Shown here piece after piece: positions 40,380 to 50,607 of a stretch of DNA of 64,000 nucleotides. Both the position numbers and the translations under genes were made by a program. Numbering within the stretch: the first letter of the stretch is position 1; the number at the start of each line of letters is the position of its first letter. The notes beneath the pieces are model-generated. The model saw only the letters and a program-made list of their open reading frames with translations, was not told the origin of the DNA and did not search any database. This DNA comes from Allacma fusca (Eukaryota; Arthropoda; Collembola; Symphypleona; Sminthuridae): assembly GCA_947179485.1 (NCBI GenBank), contig OX359246.1, forward strand, positions 40,589,632-40,653,631. The letters run 5' to 3'.

Positions 40380-43300
40380 TTATAGTTGATAACTATGGGT
40401 AGATGAGGGTTGAACCATCGTGTAGTTAAACAAATTTTCCATGGCATGAACGTTAGTTCGCGTACTCCGTCGGAATTCGGAGTCCGTACGTGCGAAAAAA
40501 TCAGTTGGTAATATTTGCTGAGACTCATGTTCCAATAATTGTTGCTGGGTTCTGCGAACACGTTTATTAGGAATTGTTATAGATGAGGAATGAGGAATAT
40601 CCATAGCGGAATTTTTAGGTGCAGACAATAGAGCTTCTCTGTAGGTGGGTTTATGAGGTTGCTCTTGAATTTCTGGAGGAATTGGAGGAGGTTGTTGAAC
40701 GGGGAATGGAGGTACTGTATCTCGTAACGGGAATGCATGAGTGTCTTTTAATGGTAAATCTGGATCAAGAATAATGTCAGGGGGACGTGAGTGCTGTTCA
40801 GAAATAACTGCAGGAATAGGGTCAGGTTCTGGAGAGTGTACGTCTTCTGTAGATTTAGTGAGGTCTGGAGGAATCGGTGGTAGCTCTGTAAATGGCTCCT
40901 GCTCCGGAGGTGTGTAGTCATTGTTGATTAAGGACTTCGTGTTGAATACATGAGGTCGTTCATAGAATGTCTTCAATCGGGAAACATGAACTGTAAGTGT
41001 TTTAACAGTGTTACCAACGGATCCTCTAATAGTATAGTTGACTGCAGAGGGTTGGTCAATAACAGAAAATGGTCCTTTCCATCTTGGGAGTAACTTTGTG
41101 CTGGTGCCGGGCTGTATGGACGTGTGTTCAAGTAGAACGTTGTCTCCGATGTTGTAGTGTACTGGTCTTTTAGATTTATTTACGCGTTCAGCGTACTTTT
41201 CTCTGTGACGAGTTAAAATTTCGTGTGTATTCTTCCAAAGAGTGGCCATGTCAGTTACATTAGGGTTAATTGGAGTGAAAGTCGGAAAAGCATTTCGTAA
41301 AGGGGTGCGTGCATGAAAACCATGCAGCACGTAGAACGGTGTAAAACCGTGAGAGCTATGAGGGGTATTGTTGAGATGGAATGTAATAGCTGGAAGTGCT
41401 TGAGGCCAGTCGGCCTTATTTTCAGCTCTGTATATGGCAATGCAGTCTCCTAATGTCTGGTGGGTCCTCTCAATGAGGCCCTGACTTTGGGGGTGAAAAG
41501 CAGTGCTATATTTCATTTTAAAATCAAATATGTTGGAAAGTTCTGTAATGACAGCATTGTTAAATTCTGTCCCTTGATCTGACTGTATAATTTCGGGAAG
41601 GGAATATACGGCAGCTATTTTCTGGAAGATGAATTTGGCTATAGCGGAAGCGTCTGCTGTGGGTACAACCTCAGCTACGAGAAATTTCGTGAGATAACAA
41701 ATTGCAGTGATTATATATCTTGGACGTCCTTCTTTATTCGTCAATGGACCCTGTACATCCATCTGAATTCTTTCGAAGGGTCTGAGGGGAATAGGAATGA
41801 ATTGGAACTCTCCGGGCTGTTTTTGACCACGGGGAGATTTTCTTTCTTGACAAAATGAGCATGATTGTATAAAGTCTTTGATATCTTTGCTCATTGTTTT
41901 CCAGTAGTAGCTTTGTTGGACTTCCTTCAGAGCTTTGGTATGTCCTGTGTGGGACACTGGGTTATGGTGACGTTTAATTATGTCCGGGACCATGTGTTGT
42001 GGTATCATCAGGAGGGATTTTTCTCCAAGTTTTTTGTTATGCCTATATAAAATATTATCGTATAGAGCGTATGTTGAACGTACTCTCCAGTTTGTTGGAA
42101 GCTTATTAATTATATCCAGGAGTGCTGGATCTTTGGCCTGTTCTTGTTGGAGAGTACCAATGTCTATTGTATGAACGGAGAGGCATGCTTCATCGTCGGT
42201 CTGGGAGTGTGTAGGCTCTTGGAAAGGATTGCGGCTGAGGCAATCGGCGACCTTATGAGTTGTACCCTTGACATATTTTATAGTAACGTCGTAGGGCATC
42301 AATAGAAGTTGCAGTCGTTGTAGCTTGGGGTCCAAGCTATCCTTACTCTTCATTATATAACATAAGCTATGATGATCTGTGCGCACTGTAAAGTGTATTC
42401 CGAGTAAGTACTCCTTTAGCTTCATGACTGACCATGTAATGGCCAGAAGTTCTAAAAGTCGTATATGATACTTAGCCTCATATTTATTTAAACGTCGGCT
42501 GAGGAAGAAAACTGGATGTTCTAAACCATCAGGGTGTAGTTGTGTCATGTAGGCACCAAGTCCTTGGTAGGAGGCGTCTGTATATAAAAAGGTTTCTTTT
42601 TGTGGATCGTAATGAGCCAATATGGGTTTGCATAATAATAGACTTTTGAGAGCTTGAAATGCTTGATCACATTCATGAGTCCACAGAAACGGGGTGTTCT
42701 TTTTCGTGAGCTCTCTTAGTGGTGCAGCTATATGTGCAAAATTGGGCACAAATCTTCGGAAGAAATTAGCCATTCCAAGAAAGGACTGTACTGTAGTGAT
42801 GTTAGTTGGAACTGGCATCATCCGTAAACCATTGAGGTTGTCATCGTAGGGCTGAATTCCATAGGCTGTAATTGTAAAACCAAGGAGGTTTATTGTTTCG
42901 TAACCAAATTTACATTTGGTCGGCTCAAATTTGAGATTATGTTGTGCGAAGCGTATGAAGATTTTCCTGAGTTTAGAAATATGCTCGTCAATAGTTTGAC
43001 TTGCGATGACTATATCATCTACATATGCTAGAGCGGTATTGTATTTGAGATCTGCCAGAATAACATCTATCACCCGGCAAAAATGCGAGGGTGAGTTGCG
43101 TGTACCGAATGGCATGTCCTTATACTGATATTGTCCATTTCTTGTGATGAAGCTGAGCTTTTCTCTGGAGGCGGGTTCCACCGTTATCTGATGGAACCCT
43201 GACGCGAGATCTAGAGTTGAAAAATACTTTTGATTCTGAAGACGACGAAGAATCTCGTCAATGCTGGGTAGGGGCCAATGCATAGGTTTAGTGATGGCGT

Positions 43301-45002
43301 TGAGTGATCGGAAATCAATGACCATTCGGGGCTTTCTGATACCTTGGTCATTTGGTTTTTTGAAGACAATGATGACAGGGCTTGAGAAGGGTGACGTGGA
43401 TGGCTCGATAATGTTATTATCGAGTAATTTCTTAACTTCGGCATCAATGATGGCGTCCTGGTATGAGGAGGTTTTGTAAGGTTTATGAGCCACTATACCT
43501 CCAGACTGTAGTTCAACTTTGAATGGTATTGTGGAACATTTTCCGAGCTCATTGGCGTTGAAGGCAAAAGAGTTCCTGTAATGTCGTAATAATGAACGGA
43601 GTTTAGTTTGATCCTCAGGATTGAGATCCGGATTGATTTTAAAAGATGCTATTTCAGTTTCCAATTGGGACGTGTCGATTGCATTGATATGTATGGGGTG
43701 CATAGAATTATCATATGTGTCCAGAGGGTTTAAATTTCCTAGACCCAAACCGTCGGGTAAGGTAATAGTCATAGAAGTTGGATTTGTGAGAAGGAAGAAT
43801 TTGGAGTCAGGACTGAGTATTGCATGAGGAGCAAGGATATTGAATTGTTTGTGTAAGGATTCATGAGGTTGGAAATATAGAGGCGAAGTGTGTTCAATGG
43901 AGTGAATGGTTTCAATGGTGACATGAGACCTGGGTGAAATAACCTGTGTTCCATGGACACGGAGAACATCGTCTTCCATGGTAGTGGAAACACAAAGAAT
44001 TGTTGTAAGTTTGGACGTTGTAGAAGGCGTAGCTGAGACAGATGATATGGGAGTAGGTGTAGTTTTGAGAGTAATTCTTCGGGAGGTAGAAATACGTCGG
44101 CGAAGTGGATGGGTGGAGCGATGGAAGTAATCCTGGTCTGTCTCATCAGAAGATATGTCTGGAGTTGGAGAATATTTTTCAGGTTGTGAATATTTATTCC
44201 CATGTTGAGATTTATTTTTCGTTGTTGTGAGAGTCTGGGAAGCTTGGTCTTGAAAAGTTGGAAGAGTTTGAGTAGACGTTGAGATTGGAAAAGAGGTCAC
44301 AGGTGGTGTAGTAGATGCAAACCAAGGGTCGGGCAAGAAGGTAGCTTCCTGGTCTTTGTTAGAATGAGATTTATTTGACAGTTGTGTCCTGGTTGAAAAG
44401 TTTTGTATGAGTTGTACTGGAAGTTCGCATTGTTCTCTAAGTGCATTATCGTGTTGTACGAGAGTATGAATTAACGGGATGTTTCCTGTGAATTTGTTGA
44501 ATAGGATATTTTTCTCAGTGTTAATAAGGAATCCTCCTTTAGAATATAAGAAGTCTGTTCCCAAGATGCAGCGAAGAGTTGTTGAAGGAGCAATTATAAA
44601 AGGGTGTAAAAATGTAGACTTGCCGATTTGGATTTTTACAAGGGCGAGTCCTGTATTGGGCATGTTATTTCCTGAGGCATCTATGAGTGTGAGATTGGTC
44701 TTGGTGATGTGTGTGCCTTGAGGTACATATGATGGATGGATCAGCGAAGCAGCTGCTCCTGTGTCGATAAGACACGGAAGGTTCATACCGTTTATACTGA
44801 CAATGATTTTGAGTGAACATGAAAGTGAGTGTACAGTGATGTGAGTAGTACATTCTGTGTTAACGGAAGGGATTATTAGCGGCTGTCTTGTGAGTTTTGG
44901 TGGTCTGCAGCTTGTATAGGCAGAAGCTGGCGTCGGGGCAGGCCTTGTGGAGCCTGCCCGTTGGAGTTTAAAGGCTGGCCTTGTAGTTGTTGTTGTCTTT
45001 CT
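40380..45002 (-). CDS. pol: Pol polyprotein (protease-RT-RNase H-integrase)
   Basis: The first Met is at 44,786 (1,468 aa from there), but the frame is open upstream to 45,002, overlapping the end of gag by 127 nt in the -1 frame, so expression by -1 frameshifting as a Gag-Pol fusion is likely. Numbered from that Met: aspartic protease with DTGAAAS at 9-15; reverse transcriptase about 430-640 with LDLASGF (525-531) and catalytic YVDD (588-591); RNase H about 730-850 starting at LYTDAS; integrase zinc-binding HHCC about 940-979 (H..H...CSFC); integrase core with D1010, D1070 and E1106, the last two separated by 35 residues as in the DDE family; a GPF-type C-terminal module near 1236-1275; then a Pro-rich tail of about 190 residues. 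All catalytic residues are present and there is no internal stop. There is no chromodomain. Together the domains would copy the RNA into DNA and insert it. Confidence 0.95.
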   Translation of the reverse strand, partial: RKTTTTTRPAFKLQRAGSTRPAPTPASAYTSCRPPKLTRQPLIIPSVNTECTTHITVHSLSCSLKIIVSINGMNLPCLIDTGAAASLIHPSYVPQGTHITKTNLTLIDASGNNMPNTGLALVKIQIGKSTFLHPFIIAPSTTLRCILGTDFLYSKGGFLINTEKNILFNKFTGNIPLIHTLVQHDNALREQCELPVQLIQNFSTRTQLSNKSHSNKDQEATFLPDPWFASTTPPVTSFPISTSTQTLPTFQDQASQTLTTTKNKSQHGNKYSQPEKYSPTPDISSDETDQDYFHRSTHPLRRRISTSRRITLKTTPTPISSVSATPSTTSKLTTILCVSTTMEDDVLRVHGTQVISPRSHVTIETIHSIEHTSPLYFQPHESLHKQFNILAPHAILSPDSKFFLLTNPTSMTITLPDGLGLGNLNPLDTYDNSMHPIHINAIDTSQLETEIASFKINPDLNPEDQTKLRSLLRHYRNSFAFNANELGKCSTIPFKVELQSGGIVAHKPYKTSSYQDAIIDAEVKKLLDNNIIEPSTSPFSSPVIIVFKKPNDQGIRKPRMVIDFRSLNAITKPMHWPLPSIDEILRRLQNQKYFSTLDLASGFHQITVEPASREKLSFITRNGQYQYKDMPFGTRNSPSHFCRVIDVILADLKYNTALAYVDDIVIASQTIDEHISKLRKIFIRFAQHNLKFEPTKCKFGYETINLLGFTITAYGIQPYDDNLNGLRMMPVPTNITTVQSFLGMANFFRRFVPNFAHIAAPLRELTKKNTPFLWTHECDQAFQALKSLLLCKPILAHYDPQKETFLYTDASYQGLGAYMTQLHPDGLEHPVFFLSRRLNKYEAKYHIRLLELLAITWSVMKLKEYLLGIHFTVRTDHHSLCYIMKSKDSLDPKLQRLQLLLMPYDVTIKYVKGTTHKVADCLSRNPFQEPTHSQTDDEACLSVHTIDIGTLQQEQAKDPALLDIINKLPTNWRVRSTYALYDNILYRHNKKLGEKSLLMIPQHMVPDIIKRHHNPVSHTGHTKALKEVQQSYYWKTMSKDIKDFIQSCSFCQERKSPRGQKQPGEFQFIPIPLRPFERIQMDVQGPLTNKEGRPRYIITAICYLTKFLVAEVVPTADASAIAKFIFQKIAAVYSLPEIIQSDQGTEFNNAVITELSNIFDFKMKYSTAFHPQSQGLIERTHQTLGDCIAIYRAENKADWPQALPAITFHLNNTPHSSHGFTPFYVLHGFHARTPLRNAFPTFTPINPNVTDMATLWKNTHEILTRHREKYAERVNKSKRPVHYNIGDNVLLEHTSIQPGTSTKLLPRWKGPFSVIDQPSAVNYTIRGSVGNTVKTLTVHVSRLKTFYERPHVFNTKSLINNDYTPPEQEPFTELPPIPPDLTKSTEDVHSPEPDPIPAVISEQHSRPPDIILDPDLPLKDTHAFPLRDTVPPFPVQQPPPIPPEIQEQPHKPTYREALLSAPKNSAMDIPHSSSITIPNKRVRRTQQQLLEHESQQILPTDFFARTDSEFRRSTRTNVHAMENLFNYTMVQPSSTHSYQL

Positions 45003-47512
45003 TCACGTCGTCGTTGCATATATTGTGGAAATTGTTGGTAATGTATAGCAACTGGTTGTCTGCAACGGTTAGCATGATGTCCTGGACGGGAGCAACGACC
45101 GCAGACTTCTGGGGATTGAGAAGCTGGAATTGGAGGTTGAGTAGGTTGAGTTGGGCAATACCGGGCTGTGTGGCCGGTTTGGTTGCACTTGTAACACGTG
45201 TAGGTTCGTTGAATGTTAGAACCTAGTCCAGGTTGAAAGTTGTTGTACTGTGAGCGCTGTGGCTGAGCATGTTGAGTGACTGCCATAATTGGAGTGTCTT
45301 TAGCTTCCAATTTTTCTATTTTCTCAAGAAGCGTGGCCAGAGTTTGTTCCAATGATGAAGGAAGGACTGGAGTTGCGAGAGTAACAGCACTGTGGTCCGT
45401 ATGGGGAGTAGTGCATGATTCATAGTCGCGTAGAGCGTCCAAGAGATGATTGAAATTTTTAATTTTCAGATTTTTGCTGGTTATGAAAATCTTCACCGTT
45501 GTGTCGAGTTTGTCCAACAATGTTTTCACTGTAGTGGCTTCTGGAAAAGTGGACCAGTCTGTGCTTGCAGCAGACTTAACTCTTAACACGAACTTAGTTG
45601 GGGGTTCGTGTGGGTAGGGAGTCATAGAGAGTGCATCGAGAAGCTTACTTTTCCGATCCGGAATATCCCGTGGCATTTTGTTTAAAAGGTCATCCCTGAA
45701 TTGGGCGTAAGTTTGGCGAGAAGTGGATGTGAGATTGTAGAAGTGGGACAGAAAATCTTTGGCCGTCTTGGCAGCGTCGGAGAGTTTTCTATAGACATAA
45801 GACTTTTTCATCTTGTCGTCCGTTTGGAATGTATTGAAAAAATCGTCACATCTCAGGAGGAATTCTGCTAATTCCTCCGATGAGATTTTGGGTGACGGGT
45901 AAGAGGGTTTGTCAAAAAGAAATCTGGTGTAGTCCATGGTGGAATTTTTTGCAGGAATAATTGGAGGAATAAGGGGAGGAGTTGGAATAGGAGAAGTCGA
46001 ACGGGAAGAGGAAGAGCTGTCGGTGGCAGTGGTGAAATGGAGAGATTCAGAGTGGAGTGACCCTGAATCAGAGTTTGAATCTGAAAGAGGTGGAGGGGTT
46101 AAGTTAATATTATAGATAGGATTGTCACTGTCGTATGCGGCGGTAGTGTCAACGTCAGGAATGAGAACAGCGGTATTATCCTGAGGAGCTGTATGAGAAT
46201 GATTATCGGTGTGATTGTCTGGGTGAGTGACGGGAGCGGAAAAAATGTCCGGATATGTATTAGTGGCTATGGTAATGAACTCTTGGTCCAGGAGAAATAG
46301 TCCTTCTTTGTAGGCTTGTTGGGATGAGAAGTGACAGTGGTTGTGGGTATATTTGGAGGCGAGATTAAATTCCTGTACTATGCCTAAGTAAGATGCGTAA
46401 CTGAGAAGATGGGCAATGTCCTGAGTGGAATTGTGGACGGCTTGGAGTTGGGTAGTCCAAGCGAGGATGACAGGCGTGTAGCTGTGTGTTTCTATGACAA
46501 ATGTAGGGGTCTTTGTTGTAGACACGGATGGAGTAGTTGTTGTGACTGGAGTAGTAGTTACGGTTGGACAGAATTCTTGAGCTAGTAATGAAGTTTGGAT
46601 GTCTTCGATTTCTTCAATGATGGGTGCAAATTCAGTCGAATTAGTCTGCCAAAGTGTAAAGATGCGGAGGATTCGTGCTACAATTTTTGTAAATGTTTCT
46701 CTGGTGTTGAGGAAATGACCGTCAGATGTAACTTCTGTGGTTAACTTGAGATCATACAGCAATTGTTGGTAATGGGAGTATGTAAGGATGCTAGTTCCTG
46801 AAGAGTCGATTTCTTGCTTGGTTTTTATGTCGTCCACTAATTTTTGTGAGATATCCTCAAGGTAGTCGCGGGTAGTGAAGAGCCTGGATGACGTGGGTTG
46901 TATGTGGGGGGCAACGGGAGTGCCCGTGAGAGTATGATTGTTAGACAAATTAAAGTTTGTACTTACTGATTGAGTGGTGACGAAGATCGAATCGTTATCT
47001 GCGGGACCAGAAGAGACAGCGGGAGTGGAAGTCCTACTGGGGTTGAAACTTGCAAATCCTCCAAGAGGTGTTGCGGGCTCCGGTGTTGGTCCTTCGGTGT
47101 CAGTTTCGCCTTCACTTAATGGTACGTGGGTGAGGATGTCGTCTGGGACGGTCACCACGGTGGTTTCAGGCAGGGTCGTGGTCGAACTGTTTATTGATCG
47201 CGGAATTCGGCTTGGATTTTTCCGGATAACTTTTATGTCACTCCTATCAACTGGTTGTGGCTCAATGTTGGAGTTAACGTAACGAGGGAGTTTTTGCTTG
47301 AACAGTTTGTAGAACTTGTAAAGATAGAGTGCTCGTGTGGAGGATAGATGACTATATTTGGCACGGGCACGTAGTTGATCGTCAGGAGAAAGTTCAACTA
47401 GTGCGGCGTCACTTAGCACTAGAGCGATGTATTTTTGTTGATTGCAAATAATGTATTCTGGGTGATTATCCAGTTCGACTACCCGGATAAAACGTATGTC
47501 GTGATGAGACAT
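44876..47512 (-). CDS. gag: Gag polyprotein with two CCHC zinc knuckles
   Basis: 878 aa from the ATG at 47,512, large for a Ty3/Gypsy Gag. The N-terminal half is Ser/Thr/Pro-rich and does not resemble a capsid. A capsid-like helical segment begins near the internal MDYTRF, followed by conserved-looking Phe/Leu-rich helices. Two zinc knuckles of the pattern CX2CX4HX4C lie at 773-786 and 804-817, and the C-terminus is rich in Gln and Arg. Gag forms the particle and binds the RNA through the knuckles. The stop at 44,876 falls inside the region where the pol frame is already open in -1. The internal MDYTRF could be an alternative start or a processing point; the sequence does not decide. Confidence 0.93.
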   Translation of the reverse strand: MSHHDIRFIRVVELDNHPEYIICNQQKYIALVLSDAALVELSPDDQLRARAKYSHLSSTRALYLYKFYKLFKQKLPRYVNSNIEPQPVDRSDIKVIRKNPSRIPRSINSSTTTLPETTVVTVPDDILTHVPLSEGETDTEGPTPEPATPLGGFASFNPSRTSTPAVSSGPADNDSIFVTTQSVSTNFNLSNNHTLTGTPVAPHIQPTSSRLFTTRDYLEDISQKLVDDIKTKQEIDSSGTSILTYSHYQQLLYDLKLTTEVTSDGHFLNTRETFTKIVARILRIFTLWQTNSTEFAPIIEEIEDIQTSLLAQEFCPTVTTTPVTTTTPSVSTTKTPTFVIETHSYTPVILAWTTQLQAVHNSTQDIAHLLSYASYLGIVQEFNLASKYTHNHCHFSSQQAYKEGLFLLDQEFITIATNTYPDIFSAPVTHPDNHTDNHSHTAPQDNTAVLIPDVDTTAAYDSDNPIYNINLTPPPLSDSNSDSGSLHSESLHFTTATDSSSSSRSTSPIPTPPLIPPIIPAKNSTMDYTRFLFDKPSYPSPKISSEELAEFLLRCDDFFNTFQTDDKMKKSYVYRKLSDAAKTAKDFLSHFYNLTSTSRQTYAQFRDDLLNKMPRDIPDRKSKLLDALSMTPYPHEPPTKFVLRVKSAASTDWSTFPEATTVKTLLDKLDTTVKIFITSKNLKIKNFNHLLDALRDYESCTTPHTDHSAVTLATPVLPSSLEQTLATLLEKIEKLEAKDTPIMAVTQHAQPQRSQYNNFQPGLGSNIQRTYTCYKCNQTGHTARYCPTQPTQPPIPASQSPEVCGRCSRPGHHANRCRQPVAIHYQQFPQYMQRRREERQQQLQGQPLNSNGQAPQGLPRRQLLPIQAADHQNSQDSR

Positions 47513-47742
47513 GAGACAATTTGTAATAAATTTGGACAGGGCCTCCGGCGGAGGCTGACGCCACGTAAGATTTAGATTGACAATGTGGTAGAAAAAATGG
47601 AAAATTTGGGCAGAGTTCTGTTAGGGGCTTACGCCACAAGTGTGTTTTGTCACTGAATTGTCAAAGGTGATTGAAAAATAGTCTTATAATGTTATTTACG
47701 AACCTGAGTATTTGAGAGGCGTCGAAACCCGCACTTTCACCA
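47513..47742 (-). promoter_or_regulatory. Retrotransposon 5' leader
   Basis: The 230 bp between the 5' LTR and gag start with the primer-binding site and hold no long frame. Packaging signals would be expected here but cannot be recognised from sequence alone. Confidence 0.6.
47725..47742 (-). promoter_or_regulatory. Primer-binding site for minus-strand synthesis
   Basis: TGGTGAAAGTGCGGGTTT on the coding strand, directly after the 5' LTR with no spacer. It starts with TGG, the complement of a tRNA CCA end, and continues TCGACGCC, resembling the complement of a T-arm. The matching tRNA could not be named; it is only partly similar to leucine-tRNA sites known from other elements. Confidence 0.8.
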
Positions 47743-48276
47743 TGTTATTATTAATGTTGTAGTTGATGGGTTCGTTATGAGAAAAATGTAATTATGAGCC
47801 GATCATGGAAATAAAAAGGGAATATTGATGATTTTGAGAGTGTGAGTATGAGATGATGGGGAAATGTAGACGGTAGGGAATTCACACACTTGGAGTGAGG
47901 GATTGCGGGTTATGGTCTCTAGATACGAGAAATAAGACGCGTATGTGCGTATATGTAGTTACTCACGAGATATACTTTATTCACGTATAGTGCGTAGATT
48001 TGATACACTGTGTTCGTCTCTTGCGTGTGCTCTTGCTTGTGTTCAGCACGAGATCTGGAATTCCTCTCCTCTTCGTGCCTACGGAGGCACGAAGTTTTAT
48101 ACGGAGGTGAGCTCACAAGAGCCCACCTCCAGTATTTTCTTTAGAATTCATTTTAACCAATAATGTTAAGTTAGGGCAGGTACCTAACGTAATTTTCATG
48201 TTTTTATAACTGGGTAGTATAGGTATGTATGCTGATTACATGTATTAAAAGTTGCAAAGTTAAATATTGATTAACA
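47743..48276 (-). repeat. 5' LTR
   Basis: 534 bp, TG...CA ends, identical by eye to the copy at 38,178-38,711. As the 5' copy it provides the promoter. Confidence 0.95.
48071..48130 (-). promoter_or_regulatory. LTR core promoter with flanking hairpins
   Basis: TATAAAA lies at 48,095-48,101 on the minus strand. Directly downstream is a perfect 10-bp hairpin (CTTCGTGCCT/AGGCACGAAG with a 4-nt loop, 48,071-48,094). Just upstream is a second hairpin (GGAGGTG-A-GCTC/GAGC-C-CACCTCC with a 4-nt loop, 48,103-48,130). Transcription would be expected to start about 25-30 nt past the TATA box, near the far end of the first hairpin. The same arrangement is in the 3' LTR, 9,565 bp lower. Confidence 0.65.
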
Positions 48277-48280
48277 GTAT
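48277..48280. repeat. Target-site duplication, right copy
   Basis: GTAT directly after the right LTR, the partner of 38,174-38,177. Confidence 0.8.
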
Positions 48281-50607
48281 ATTGTAAAAGAAAAGCAACT
48301 TGATTCTTGTATCTAAGGTGGAAGAAGTTTGCTCCGGATTTTTCAGCAAGTTTGACTGCGATAAATGGGGAGGTTTATTTTATTGTCATCCTATTTTATG
48401 ATGGTTAGTCTTTGTCGGATTGTTTGTTTTGAGGGGCGTTGCTACGCTCGTGAGCTTTTTGGGGACTGATCAAACTGTGAGTGGGCCTTGTTTTGTTGGT
48501 CTTATTGGGAGCTTGATCTTCAAGAACTGCTCTGATTTTCATTCGGACCAGGCCTTCATTGTCTGTGACATCTTGAGTGAGTCTATCTTTACATGCTTTT
48601 TTTTGTATTCGTGTGGATACAGTACTGTGGAAGATAATGGTTACTTGGGGTCTTGGAATATTTGCTGGTTGTTTGAATTGAAATATTTATCGTTCTGTGC
48701 GTGTCATAATAAAAAGAATCCTTCAATTTGCGTCCCACACCCCTCTTCTCAAATACTCCGCACGCTTTGTCAATGTTTGCGCTTTAAATTTAAGCTCATT
48801 GTCAGCCTGAGGGTTTATGGAGTTTAATGCAATAATAATTGTTTTGAAGGCCTGATGTTTGGCGTGTTACAGATAGCATTAATAATATTTTGTCACGTTG
48901 GAACTCCAATTTAAAGCAACCTGCTCATTTTTCCCGTCGCAACTTAATTATCGATGGGGAATTTTTAAGGAAGAGCAGGAAGGATCCTACAAAATCATAA
49001 AGTAAAAAAATCCAGATTTTTCCTGGGTATACAATTTATGTATTAGGCAACATTTCATTGAAACCAACTGTCCGCTGCACTCATAGTCTCAATCAGATTG
49101 GGGATAAAAAATTTTTCATCCTGCTGCCATCTAGCGGTGAAACCGCACATTTCCCCAGAATTTCGTTACTTTCGTTTGCTAAGTTTCTCAAAGGGGCGTT
49201 TGGATATCTCGTGCCGGGAGCTACGTTAAAAAATTATCTTTGTCTCTCATATCAACAGATTTGCATTCCCATCGTCACGTTGGTCTGATTCTTCCAGAAT
49301 TTACAGTTTCGAGGTTTTAGAAATATCGATTTAAAATTCGGATTTTTTTTTTGGCTAAAGTAATAATAAATTTCGTATCAAAAATAAATACTGTAGATAC
49401 ACAGACACTCTTAAAGTTTCAAAATATTATTTCGTCGCAAGTTATGTTTTTGTGCAGACTATAGACCATTTTGCCTCTTCAAGGATATTTTGGTTTTGGA
49501 GATGCATCATTTTTTAAAGACAGTTTTTGTCACTTTGTTTTTGTTACTTCTATATTTTTGGAACTATAAGAATTCAGCAAAATAAACAGATGGCAGGATT
49601 CTCTCTCAAAATGCACAACGGTTGTGGGATGCAACTTGGTCTAATTGTAAATATAGTTATTGGAATGTTAAAAAAAGCTAAAAAAAACGCCAAATTTTCC
49701 TTGACGGATTTCTCTCGTTTGCCAAATCTTACAGTCTTAGTAAACTATAAATTTGATCTATGATTGTGATCATTATATTAATTTCAAATGCAAACAAATG
49801 ATTTGATTAAATAATTAGGGCTTAAATCTAAATGAGCATACGTTTTTTCAATGATAATAAAACCAATAGGATTCTTCATAGTGGAAAGTAAGAACTTTGT
49901 AATGCGCATAAATACATGTTGAAGTTCATTTGTCTTGATTTTCTTTACTGAAACCAATAAAAACCATGACTTCTCTTAGGACTAACAATTATTATTAGAA
50001 TACAATACCGCACAAAATACTACCAATAAAATACCCGTTTGCGTGTAAAATAGATAAAATTCTTATTTCATTTTTATATATAATAATTATTATTCTTTTT
50101 TTTATAAAAAATGTAATACACTCGCTGAAATAACGAATGACTCAAGGACCATCAGGGACATACATAAATTTTAAACTACATGGGGATAAAATTCAGCACA
50201 TATGTAAATATATATAGTTACGTCGAATGCTTGAACAGTCGAACAAAGCTTTCTTCGTTCTTGTTTGTAAACAAAAAAAAAGTTGAATTACACTGTTTTC
50301 AACATTGGTCTGCATTAGTGTGTGCACGCTACAAATGACTTGTTTTAACCTACAAAAAAAAAAGTTGCTACGTACAAAAGGACTACACACATACATAATT
50401 ACATACAAAAGGGTGTACAAAATGTAAGAAAATATCCCTACTGTCAAATAAAAAATTATATATGTGAGGAGCAAAAATAACATTAACTTTCACTGAAAAC
50501 TTGTCACTTGCAATTGTTTTTTTTTCGCTACTTAGGTAGTAGTAGTAGATAGTTATATAGTTTTACAGTACACAAAGTTCTTGAAAGACAGGGTGCACTC
50601 GGCACAG
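48281..50607. other. No gene recognised
   Basis: This stretch between the retrotransposon and the CRAL-TRIO gene holds no supportable coding region. A 135-codon plus-strand frame near 48.4 kb has no recognisable domain and biased, Phe/Cys-rich composition. The right part should include the 3' UTR of the CRAL-TRIO gene, but no clear AATAAA was found near its stop on that strand. Confidence 0.5.

Larger units (their letters stand above)
38178..48276 (-). mobile_element. Complete Ty3/Gypsy-type LTR retrotransposon
   Basis: A 10,099-bp element read on the minus strand: 5' LTR (48,276-47,743), primer-binding site, gag (47,512-44,876), pol (frame open 45,002-40,380), a 1.67-kb 3' noncoding region with a tandem array, and 3' LTR (38,711-38,178). 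The domain order protease, reverse transcriptase, RNase H, integrase is the Ty3/Gypsy order (Copia has integrase before RT). No chromodomain or env-like frame was seen after integrase. Both LTRs begin TG and end CA, and I found no difference between them along 534 bp. A GTAT duplication flanks the element. Intact frames and identical LTRs suggest recent insertion and possible activity. It is long for the group, because of a large Gag and the 3' noncoding region. Confidence 0.95.

Noticed and set aside
48420-48827. 135-codon plus-strand frame right of the retrotransposon
   Set aside because: Phe/Cys-rich AT-driven composition with no recognisable domain. It may be chance or an old repeat remnant.
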